Below the pieces are notes generated by a model that was not told the DNA's origin, did no database searches, and saw only the letters and a program-made list of their open reading frames with translations. Positions 24,950-35,209 of a stretch of DNA of 64,000 nt are shown in pieces. The translations under genes were made by a program, and so were the position numbers. Every line of letters starts with the position of its first letter. Positions within the stretch are counted from its first letter, which is position 1. Source of the DNA: Eurosta solidaginis (Eukaryota; Arthropoda; Insecta; Diptera; Tephritidae); NCBI RefSeq assembly GCF_040869045.1, contig NC_090322.1, positions 83,351,675 to 83,415,674 of the forward strand, in the 5' to 3' direction.

Positions 24950-26000
24950 TGTCACAATCATTTTATAAAGTTTTTTCTAAAGTTATATTTCGCGTCAATA
25001 AAACAATCCAATTACCTTACCATATTTCATCCCTTTTTTCGTATTTGGTATAGAATTATGGCATTTTTTTCATTTTTCGTAATTTTCGATATGGAAAAAG
25101 TGGGCGTGGTCATAGTCGGATTTCGCTCATTTTTCATACCAAGATAAAGTGAGTTCAGATAAGTACGTGAACTGAGTTTAGTAAAGATATATCGATTTTT
25201 GCTCAAGTTATCGTGTTAACGGCCATGCGGAAGGACAGACGGACGACTGTGTATAAAAACTGGGCGTGGCATCAACCGATTTCGCCCATTTTCACAGAAA
25301 ACAGTTAACGCCATAAAATCTATGCCCCTACCAAATTTCAAAAGGATTGGTTAATTTTTGTTCGACTTATGGCGTTAAAAGTATCCTAGACAAATTAAGT
25401 GAAAAAGGGCGGAGCCACGCCCATTTTTAAATTTTCTTTTATTTTTGTATTTTGTTGCACCATATCATTACTGGAGTTGAATCTTGACATAATTTACTTA
25501 TATACTGTAAAGATATTAAATTTTTTGTTAAAATTTTACTTTTAAAAAACATTTTTTTTAAAAGTGGGCGTGGTCCTTCTCCGATTTTGCTAATTTTTAT
25601 TAAGCGTACATATAGTAATAAAAGTAACGTTCCTGCCAAATTTCATCATGATATCTTCAAAGACTGCCAAATTACAACTTGCAAAAGTTTTAAATTACCT
25701 TCTTTTAAAAGTGGGCGGTGCCACGCCCATTGTCCAAAATTTTACTAATTTTCTATTTTGCGTCATAAGTTCAACTCATCTACCAAGTTTCGTCGCGTTA
25801 TCGGTCTTTTGTAATGAATTATCGCACTTTTTCGGTTTTTCGATATTTTCGATATCGAAAAAGTAGGCGTGGTTATAGTCCGATATCGTTCATTTTAAAT
25901 AGCGATCTGAGATGAGTGCTCAGGAACCTACATACCAAATTTCATCAAGATACCTCAAAATTTACTCAAGTTATCGTGTTAACGGACGGACATGGCTCAA
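24950..26000. repeat. Degenerate repeats of about 152 bp in the second half of element copy 1
   Basis: A gggcgtgg-type core recurs at 25102, 25262, 25407, 25566, 25713 and 25865, with intervals of 160, 145, 159, 147 and 152. Between cores the segments c(t)accaaatttca (about 25329, 25635, 25781 variant, 25935) and aagttatcg recur in the same relative place. Two cores are expanded to inverted forms, gggcggagccacgccc (25407-25422) and gggcggtgccacgccc (25713-25728). This reads as an old, heavily diverged tandem array. No open frame of useful length lies here. Confidence 0.72.
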
Positions 26001-26119
26001 TCAAATTTTTTTTCGATCCTGATTATTTTGATATATGGAAGTCTATATCTATCTCGATTCCTTTATATATGTACAACCAACCGTTATCCAATCAAACTTA
26101 ATATACTCTGTGAGCTCTG

Positions 26120-26132
26120 CTCAACTGAGTAT
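26120..26132. repeat. Terminal inverted repeat partner, right, copy 1
   Basis: ctcaactgagtat is the exact reverse complement of 23500-23512. It forms the right edge of the element and is followed by aaaaacgcaatatg, which is the satellite resuming at its A-run/cgcaatatg boundary. Confidence 0.8.
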
Positions 26133-29100
26133 AAAAACGCAATATGTAGGCTACACGAGAACGGAGACGTCGAGTAACCAAAACAAATGCGTTAAACAAA
26201 TTCCTACACGTTATTTATCAATTTAACTCTAGAATTAAAGGATATACAACGAGAAACAACGTTTGACAACCTTTAAACAGTTTTAATAACTATCTCAAAA
26301 ATTGTCGCTCTGATGCAAACAACTGATGAGTTATCTACTTAAATTTGTTGAACAAAACGCCTTACGTATTTTAAGCATGCTAACCTTTAGCCCGGTAAGC
26401 AAATTAAAAAAAAAAAAACGCAATATGTAGGCTACACGAGAACGGAGACGTCGAGTAACCAAAACAAATGCGATAAACAAATTCCTACACGTTATTTATA
26501 AATTTAACTCTAGAATTAAAGGATATACAACGAGAAACAACGTTTGACAACCTTTAAACAGTTTTAATAACTATCTCAAAAATTGTCGCTCTGATGCAAA
26601 CAACTGATGAGTTATCTACTTAAATTTGTTGAACAAAACGACTTACGTATTTTAAGCATGCTAACCTTTTGCCCGGTAAGCAAATTAAAAAAAAAACGCT
26701 ATATGTAGGCTACACGAGAACGGAGACGTCGAGTCACCAAAACAAATGCGTTAAACAAATTCGTGCACGTTATTTATCAATTTAACTCTAGAATTAAAGG
26801 ATATACAACGAGAAACAACGTTTGACAACCTTTAAACAGTTTTAATAACTATCTCAAAAATTGTCGCTCTGATGCAAACAACTGATGAGTTATCTACTCA
26901 AATTTGTTGAACAAAACGACTTACGTATTTTAAACATGCTAACCTTTAGCCCGGTAAGCAAATTAAAAAAAAAACGCAATATGTAGGCTACACGAGAACG
27001 GAGACGTCGATTACCAAAACAAATGCGTTAAACAAATTCGTACACGTTATTTATCCATTTAACTCTAGAATTAAAGGATATACAACGAGAAACAACGTTT
27101 GACAACCTTTAAACAGTTTTAATAACTATCTCAAAAATTGTCGCTCTGATGCAAACAACTGATGAGTTATCTACTTAAATTTCTTGAACAAAACGACTTA
27201 CGTATTTTAAGCATGCTAACCTTTAGCCCGGTAAGCAAATTTAAAAAAAAAACGCAATATGTAGGCTACACGAGAACGGAGACGTCGAGTAACTAAAACA
27301 AATGCGTTAAACAAATTCGTGCACGTTATTTATCAATTTAACTCTAGAATTAAAGGATATACAACGAGAAACAACGTTTGACAACCTTTAAACAGTTTTA
27401 ATAACTATCTCAAAAATTGTCGCTCTGATGCAAACAACTGATGAGTTATCTACTTAAATTTGTTGAACAAAACGACTTACGTATTTTATGCATGCTAACC
27501 TTTAGCCCGGTAAGCAAATTAAAAAAAAAACGCATTTTGTAGGCTACACGAGAACGGAGACGTCGAGTAACCAAAACAAATGCGTTAAACAAATTCGTAC
27601 ACGTTATTTATCAATTTAACTCTAGAATTAAAGGATATACAACGAGAAACAACGTTTGACAACCTTTAAACAGTTTTAATAACTATCTCAAAAATTGTCG
27701 CTCTGATGCAAACAACTGATGAGTTATCTACTCAAATTTGTTGAACAAAACGACTTACGTATTTTAAACATGCTAACCTTTAGCCCGGTAAGCAAATTAA
27801 AAAAAAAAACACAATATGTAGGCTACACGAGAACGGAGACGTCGAGTAACCAAAACAAATGCGTTAAACAAATTCCTACACGCTATTTATCAATTTAACT
27901 CTAGAATTAAAGGATATACAACGAGAAACAACGTTTGACAACCTTTAAACAGTTTTAATAACTATCTCAAAAATTGTCGCTCTGATGCAAACAACTGATG
28001 AGTTATCTACTCAAATTTGTTGAACAAAACGACTTACGTATTTTAAGCATGCTAACCTTTAGCCCGGTAAGCAAATTAAAAAAAAAACGCAATATGCAGG
28101 CTACACGAGAACGGAGACGTCGAGTAACCAAAACAAATGCGTTAAACAAATTCGTGCACGTTATTTATCAATTTAACTCTAGAATTAAAGGATATACAAC
28201 GAGAAACAACGTTTGACAACCTTTAAAAAGTTTTAATAACTATCTCAAAATTTGTCGCTCTGATGCAAACAACTGCTGAGTTATCTACTCAAATTTGTTG
28301 AACAAAACGACTTACGTATTTTAAGCATGCTAACCTTTAGCCCGGTAAGCATATTAAAAAAAAAACGCAATATGTAGGCTACACGAGAACGGAGACGTCG
28401 AGTAACTAAAACAAATGCGTTAAACAAATTCGTACACGTTATTTATCAATTTAACTCTAGAATTAAAGGATATGCAACGAGAAACAACGTTTGACAACCT
28501 TTAAACAGTTTTAATAACTATCTCAAAAATTGTCGCTCTGATGCAAACAACTGATGAGTTATCTACTTAAATTTGTTGAACAAAACGACTTACGTATTTT
28601 AAACATGCTAACCTTTAGCCCGGTAAGCAAATTAAAAAAAAACGCAATATGTAGGCTACACGAGAACGGAGACGTCGAGTAACCAAAACAAATGCGTTAA
28701 ACAAATTCCTACACGTTATTTATCAATTTAACTCTAGAATTAAAGGATATACAACGAGAAACAACGTTTGACAACCTTTAAACAGTTTTAATACCTATCT
28801 CAAAAATTGTCGCTCTGATGCAAACAACTGATGAGTTATCTACTTAAATTTGTTGAACAAAACGACTTACGTATTTTAAGCATGCTAACCTTTAGCCCGG
28901 TAAGCAAATTAAAAAAAAAACGCAATATGTAGGCTACACGAGAACGGAGACGTCGAGTAACCAAAATAAATGCGTTAAACAAATTCCTACACGTTATTTA
29001 TCAATTTAACTCTAGAATTAAAGGATATACAACGAGAAACAACGTTTGACAACCTTTAAACAGTTTTAATAACTATCTCAAAAATTGTCGCTCTGATGCA

Positions 29101-30309
29101 AACAACTGATGAGTTATCTACTTAAATTTGTTGAACAAAACGACTTACGTATTTTAAACATGCTAACCTTTAGCCCGGTAAGCAAATTAAAAAAAACGCA
29201 ATATGTAGGCTACACGAGAGCGGAGACGTCGAGTAACCAAAATAAATGCGTTAAACAAATTCGTACACGTTATTTATCAATTTAACTCTAGAATTAAAGG
29301 ATATACAACGAGAAACAACGTTTGACAACCTTTAAACAGTTTTAATAACTATCTCAAAAATTGTCGCTCTGATGCAAACAACTGATGAGTTATCTACTTA
29401 AATTTGTTGAACAAAACGACTTACGTATTTTAAGCATGCTAACCTTTAGCCCGGTAAGCAAATTAAAAAAAAAACGCAATATGTAGGCTACACGAGAACG
29501 GAGACGTCGAGTAACCAAAACAAATGCGTTAAACAAATTCGTACACGTTATTTATCAATTTAACTCTAGAATTAAAGGATATACAACGAGAAACAACGTT
29601 TGACAACCTTTAAACAGTTTTAATAACTATCTCAAAAATTGTCGCTCTGATGCAAACAACTGATGAGTTATCTACTTAAATTTGTTGAACAAAACGACTT
29701 ACGTATTTTAAGCATGCTAACCTTTAGCCCGGTAAGCAAATTAAAAAAAAAACGCAATATGTAGGCTACACGAGAACGGAGATGTCGAGTCACCAAAACA
29801 AATGCGTTAAACAAATTCCTACACGTTATTTATCAATTTAACTCTAGAATTAAAGGATATACAACGAGAAACAACGTTTGACAACCTTTAAACAGTTTTA
29901 ATAACTATCTCAAAAATTGTCGCTCTGATGCAAACAACTGATGAATTATCTACTTAAATTTGTTGAACAAAACGACTTACGTATTTTAAGCATGCTAACC
30001 TTTAGCCCGGTAAGCAAATTAAAAAAAAAACGCAATATGTAGGCTACACGAGAACGGAGACGTCGAGTAACCACAACAAATGCGTTAAACAAATTCCTAC
30101 ACGTTATTTATCAATTTAACTCTAGAATTAAAGGATATACAACGAGAAACAACGTTTGACAACCTTTAAACAGTTTTAATAACTATCTCAAAAATTGTCG
30201 CTCTGATGCAAACAACTGAAGAGTTATCTACTTAAATTTGTTGAACAAAACGACTTACGTATTTTAAGCATGCTAACCTTTAGCCCGGTAAGCAAATTAA
30301 AAAAAAAAC
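26133..30309 (+). repeat. Satellite block 2: about 15 monomers between the two elements
   Basis: The same 279-bp satellite resumes in register at cgcaatatg (from 26138) and continues to the A-run plus c before the second element. The first monomers are the right flank of copy A: gccttacg, gcgataaac with tataaattt, ccttttgccc, cgctatatg with gtcacc, then cgattacc with ttatccattt. From about 27174 the block repeats the variants found left of element copy 1. It therefore holds the junction of the large tandem duplication. No other sequence is present. Confidence 0.95.
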
Positions 30310-30325
30310 AAGTAAGGAAGGTTAA

Positions 30326-30343
30326 GTTCGGGTATAACCGAAC
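30326..30343. other. Terminal hairpin of element copy 2
   Basis: Same GTTCGG/CCGAAC stem with a 6-base loop as at 23477-23494, offset 6,849. Confidence 0.7.
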
Positions 30344-30348
30344 ATTAC

Positions 30349-30361
30349 ATACTCAGTTGAG
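30349..30361. repeat. Subterminal inverted repeat, left, copy 2
   Basis: atactcagttgag, the reverse complement of 32969-32981; identical to copy 1. Confidence 0.8.
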
Positions 30362-30414
30362 AGCTATGGTGACAACATAAGGGAAAATAACCATGTAGGA
30401 AAATGAACCGAGAG

Positions 30415-31673
30415 AGACCCTGGAATGTGTTTGTATGACATGTGTATCAAATGAAAGGCATTAAAGAGTATTTTATGAGGGAGTGGGCCATAGTTCTATA
30501 GGTGGACGCCATTTAGGGATATAGCCATAAAGGTGGATCAGGGTTGACTCTAGAATGCGTTTGTACGATATGGGTATCAAATGAAAGGTATTAATGAGTA
30601 TTTTAAAAAGGCGTGGACCTAAGTACTATAGATGGACGCCTTTTCGAGATATCGCCGTAAAGATGGACCAGGGGTGACTCTAGAATGCGTTTGTACGATA
30701 TGGGTATCAAACGAAAGGAGTTAATGAGTATTTTAAGAGGGAGTGGGCCTTAGTTCTATAGGTGGACGCATTTTCGAGGTATCGCAATAAAGGTGGACCA
30801 GGGGTGACTCTAGACTTTTTTTGTACGATATGGGTATCAAATGAAAGGTGTTAATGAGTATTTTTAAAAGGGAGTGGGCCTTCGTTTTATAGGTGTTCGC
30901 CTTTTCGAGATATCGCCATAAAGGTGGACCAGGGGTGACTTTAGAATTTGTGTGTATGATATGGGTATCAAATGAAAGGTGTTAATGATTATTTTAAAAG
31001 GGCGTGGGGCTTAGTTCTATAGGTGGACCCCTTTTCGAGATATCGCCATAAAGGTGGACCAGGGGTGACTCTAGAATTCGTTTGTGCAATATGGGTATCA
31101 AACGAAAGGAGTTAATGAGTATTTTAAGAGGGAGTGGGCCTTAGTTCTATAAGTGGACGCCTTTTCGAGATATCGCCATAAAGATGGACCAGGTGTGACT
31201 CTAGAATGCGTTTGTACGATATGGGTATCAAATGAAAGGTGTTAATGAGTATTTTAAAAGGGAGTAATCCTTAGTTCCATAGGTGAACGCCGTTTCGAGA
31301 TATCGCCATAAAGGTGGACCAGGGGTGACCCTAGAATTCGTTTGTGCAATATGGGTATCAAACGAAAGGAGTTAATGAGTATTTTAAGAGGGAGTGGGCC
31401 TTTCTAGACCAGGGTTGACTCTAGACTTTGTTTGTACGATATGGGTATCAAATGAAAGGTGTTAATGAGTATTTTTAAAAGGGAGTGTTCCCTTGTTCTA
31501 TAGGTGTTCGCCTTTTCGAAATATCGCCATAAAGCTGGACCAGGGGTGACTCTAGAATGAGTTTCTACGATATGGGTATCAAATTAAAGGATTAATGAGA
31601 GTTTTAAAAGGGAGTGGTGGTAGTTGTATATGTGAAGGCGTTTTCCAGATATCGACCAAAATGTGGACCAGGG
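30415..31673. repeat. Internal 130-bp tandem repeat array, element copy 2
   Basis: Same ten units, including the same shortened 90-bp unit (now 31327-31416), as in copy 1. The shared unit number and internal deletion show that the array had its present form before the segmental duplication, with no repeat gained or lost since. Confidence 0.9.
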
Positions 31674-31798
31674 TGACCCAGAACATCATCTGTTGGATAC
31701 CGCTAATTTATTTATATATGTAATACCTGCCAAGATTTTAAGGGTTTTTTATTTCGCCCTGCAGAACTTTTTCATTTTCTTCTACTTAATATGGTAGG

Positions 31799-32849
31799 TG
31801 TCACAATCATTTTATAAAGTTTTTTCTAAAGTTATATTTCGCGTCAATAAAACAATCCAATTACCTTACCATATTTCATCCCTTTTTTCGTATTTGGTAT
31901 AGAATTATGGCATTTTTTTCATTTTTCGTAATTTTCGATATGGAAAAAGTGGGCGTGGTCATAGTCGGATTTCGCTCATTTTTCATACCAAGATAAAGTG
32001 AGTTCAGATAAGTACGTGAACTGAGTTTAGTAAAGATATATCGATTTTTGCTCAAGTTATCGTGTTAACGGCCATGCGGAAGGACAGACGGACGACTGTG
32101 TATAAAAACTGGGCGTGGCATCAACCGATTTCGCCCATTTTCACAGAAAACAGTTAACGCCATAAAATCTATGCCCCTACCAAATTTCAAAAGGATTGGT
32201 TAATTTTTGTTCGACTTATGGCGTTAAAAGTATCCTAGACAAATTAAATGAAAAAGGGCGGAGCCACGCCCATTTTTAAATTTTCTTTTATTTTTGTATT
32301 TTGTTGCACCATATCATTACTGGAGTTGAATCTTGACATAATTTACTTATATACTGTAAAGATATTAAATTTTTTGTTAAAATTTTACTTTTAAAAAACA
32401 TTTTTTTTAAAAGTGGGCGTGGTCCTTCTCCGATTTTGCTAATTTTTATTAAGCGTACATATAGTAATAAAAGTAACGTTCCTGCCAAATTTCATCATGA
32501 TATCTTCAAAGACTGCCAAATTACAACTTGCAAAAGTTTTAAATTACCTTCTTTTAAAAGTGGGCGGTGCCACGCCCATTGTCCAAGATTTTACTAATTT
32601 TCTATTTTGCGTCATAAGTTCAACTCATCTACCAAGTTTCGTCGCGTTATCGGTCTTTTGTAATGAATTATCGCACTTTTTCGGTTTTTCGATATTTTCG
32701 ATATCGAAAAAGTAGGCGTGGTTATAGTCCGATATCGTTCATTTTAAATAGCGATCTGAGATGAGTGCTCAGGAACCTACATACCAAATTTCATCAAGAT
32801 ACCTCAAAATTTACTCAAGTTATCGTGTTAACGGACGGACATGGCTCAA
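31799..32849. repeat. Degenerate repeats of about 152 bp in the second half of element copy 2
   Basis: Duplicate of 24950-26000 with cores shifted by 6,849 (31951, 32111, 32256, 32415, 32562, 32714). Both base differences noticed between the two element copies fall in this half. Confidence 0.72.
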
Positions 32850-32968
32850 TCAAATTTTTTTTCGATCCTGATTATTTTGATATATGGAAGTCTATATCTA
32901 TCTCGATTCCTTTATATATGTACAACCAACCGTTATCCAATCAAACTTAATATACTCTGTGAGCTCTG

Positions 32969-32981
32969 CTCAACTGAGTAT
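32969..32981. repeat. Terminal inverted repeat partner, right, copy 2
   Basis: ctcaactgagtat at the right edge of the second element, followed by aaaaacgcaatatg of the satellite; partner of 30349-30361. Confidence 0.8.
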
Positions 32982-35209
32982 AAAAACGCAATATGTAGGC
33001 TACACGAGAACGGAGACGTCGAGTAACCAAAACAAATGCGTTAAACAAATTCCTACACGTTATTTATCAATTTAACTCTAGAATTAAAGGATATACAACG
33101 AGAAACAACGTTTGACAACCTTTAAACAGTTTTAATAACTATCTCAAAAATTGTCGCTCTGATGCAAACAACTGATGAGTTATCTACTTAAATTTGTTGA
33201 ACAAAACGACTTACGTATTTTAAGCATGCTAACCTTTAGCCCGGTAAGCAAATTTAAAAAAAAATGCAATATGTAGGCTACACGAGAACGGAGACGTCGA
33301 GTAACCAAAACAAATGAGTTAAACAAATTCCTACACGTTATTTATCAATTTAACTCTAGAATTAAAGGATATACAACGAGAAACAACGTTTGACAACCTT
33401 TAAACAGTTTTAATAACTATCTCAAAAATTGTCGCTCTGATGCAAACAACTGATGAGTTATCTACTTAAATTTGTTGAACAAAACGCCTTACGTATTTTA
33501 AGCATGCTAACCTTTAGCCCGGTAAGCAAATTAAAAAAAAAAAACGCAATATGTAGGCTACACGAGAACGGAGACGTCGAGTAACCAAAACAAATGCGAT
33601 AAACAAATTCCTACACGTTATTTATAAATTTAACTCTAGAATTAAAGGATATACAACGAGAAACAACGTTTGACAACCTTTAAACAGTTTTAATAACTAT
33701 CTCAAAAATTGTCGCTCTGATGCAAACAACTGATGAGTTATCTACTTAAATTTGTTGAACAAAACGACTTACGTATTTTAAGCATGCTAACCTTTTGCCC
33801 GGTAAGCAAATTAAAAAAAAAACGCTATATGTAGGCTACACGAGAACGGAGACGTCGAGTCACCAAAACAAATGCGTTAAACAAATTCGTGCACGTTATT
33901 TATCAATTTAACTCTAGAATTAAAGGATATACAACGAGAAACAACGTTTGACAACCTTTAAACAGTTTTAATAACTATCTCAAAAATTGTCGCTCTGATG
34001 CAAACAACTGATGAGTTATCTACTCAAATTTGTTGAACAAAACGACTTACGTATTTTAAACATGCTAACCTTTAGCCCGGTAAGCAAATTAAAAAAAAAA
34101 CGCAATATGTAGGCTACACGAGAACGGAGACGTCGATTACCAAAACAAATGCGTTAAACAAATTCGTACACGTTATTTATCCATTTAACTCTAGAATTAA
34201 AGGATATACAACGAGAAACAACGTTTGACAACCTTTAAACAGTTTTAATAACTATCTCAAAAATTGTCGCTCTGATGCAAACAACTGATGAGTTATCTAC
34301 TCAAATTTGTTGAACAAAACGACTTACGTATTTTAAACATGCTAACCTTTAGCCCGGTAAGCAAATTAAAAAAAAAAACGCAATATGTAGGCTACACGAG
34401 AACGGAGACGTCGATTACCAAAACAAATGCGTTAAACAAATTCGTACACGTTATTTATCCATTTAACTCTAGAATTAAAGGATATACAACGAGAAACAAC
34501 GTTTGACAACCTTTAAACAGTTTTAATAACTATCTCAAAAATTGTCGCTCTGATGCAAACAACTGATGAGTTATCTACTTAAATTTGTTGAACAAAACGA
34601 CTTACGTATTTTAAGCATGCTAACCTTTAGCCCGGTAAGCAAATTAAAAAAAAACGCAATATGTAGGCTACACGAGAGCGGAGACGTCGAGTAACCAAAA
34701 CAAATGCGTTAAACAAATTCTTACACGTTATTTATCAATTTAACTCTAGAATTAAAGGATATACAACGAGAAACAACGTTTGACAACCTTTAAACAGTTT
34801 TAATAACTATCTCAAAAATTGTCGCTCTGATGCAAACAACTGATGAGTTATCTACTTAAATTTGTTGAACAATACGACTTACGTATTTTAAGCATGCTAA
34901 CCTTTAGCCCGGTAAGCAAATTAAAAAAAAAACGCAATATGTAAGCTACACGAGAACGGAGACGTCGATTACCAAAACAAATGCGTTAAACAAATTCGTA
35001 CACGTTATTTATCAATTTAACTCTAGAATTAAAGGATATACAACGAGAAACAACGTTTGACAACCTTTAAACAGTTTTAATAACTATCTCAAAAATTGTC
35101 GCTCTGATGCAAACAACTGATGAGTTATCTACTTAAATTTGTTGAACAAAACGACTTACGTATTTTAAACATGCTAACCTTTAGCCCGGTAAGCAAATTA
35201 TAAAAAAAA

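Larger units (their letters stand above)
23461..26132 (-). mobile_element. Interspersed element, copy 1 (non-autonomous, Helentron/DINE-like architecture)
   Basis: This is a 2,672-bp sequence unrelated to the satellite, inserted at the end of a monomer A-run. In plus-strand order it has a short hairpin (23477-23494), a subterminal inverted repeat (23500-23512), about ten 130-bp tandem repeats (23566-24824), a diverged AT-rich half with recurring gggcgtgg motifs, and the matching inverted repeat (26120-26132). No ORF longer than 72 codons and no transposase, helicase or reverse transcriptase motif is visible, so it is non-autonomous. Parts look like repeats I recall as common across higher flies. 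Placing it on the minus strand, with the hairpin at the 3' end, follows the Helentron-type model and is an inference. The alternative is a TIR-less or foldback-like element with a 6-bp aaaaac target duplication. Confidence 0.8.
20600..27170 (+). repeat. Segmental duplication copy A (satellite plus element)
   Basis: From the variant aaatttcttgaac (about 20604) onward, monomer variants match those starting at about 27174, at an offset of about 6,570. The match includes cgcattttg (20961 / 27533), a monomer with aaaaagtttt, tcaaaatttgtc and gtaagcatatt (21650-21785 / 28225-28355), tatgcaacgag and taatacctatc. The copy includes the first element. Beyond the element the offset grows to 6,849 and later about 7,127, because copy B has one extra monomer on each side. 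The right edge lies between ttatccattt (about 27050) and cttaaatttcttg (about 27174). Confidence 0.85.
30310..32981 (-). mobile_element. Interspersed element, copy 2 (duplicate of copy 1)
   Basis: It has the same length and structure as 23461-26132 at a constant offset of 6,849. By eye I found only two base differences over 2,672 bp: 25399 g against 32248 a, and 25738 a against 32587 g. Both copies sit in the same position of the monomer with the same flanking variants, so this copy arose by segmental duplication of DNA already holding the element, not by a second transposition. It is non-autonomous like its partner: no protein domain is visible in any frame. Confidence 0.82.
27175..34190 (+). 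repeat. Segmental duplication copy B (satellite plus element)
   Basis: This is the partner of about 20600-27170. It contains the second element and the same ordered monomer variants. Relative to copy A it has one extra monomer left of the element (about 29755-30035, marked gatgtcgagtcacc and gatgaattatc). It also has one extra monomer right of the element: copy A's first monomer looks like the head of B's first joined to the tail of B's second. A further local duplication of the cgattacc...ttatccattt monomer occurs at about 34135 and 34415. Single-monomer gains and losses like these are expected from unequal exchange. Confidence 0.85.

Noticed and set aside
23500..26132. Classical TIR transposon ending at the 13-bp inverted repeats
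   Set aside because: The left repeat is 39 bp inside the satellite boundary, so the repeats are subterminal on one side. Those 39 bp are not satellite and belong to the element.
25439..26226. Six short ORFs of 61-72 codons in element copy 1 (duplicated at 32288-33075 in copy 2)
   Set aside because: They overlap one another on both strands, run through degenerate noncoding repeats, some run into the satellite, and none shows a recognisable transposase, helicase or other domain.
23461..32981. Two independent transposon insertions
   Set aside because: Same insertion position in the monomer, same flanking variants, constant offset and only two differences noticed. Duplication explains all of it.
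34288..34506. 72-codon ORF with a different central part
   Set aside because: Same satellite frame accident. The A-run places the middle in another frame and the one-base-shorter cgattacc restores it.
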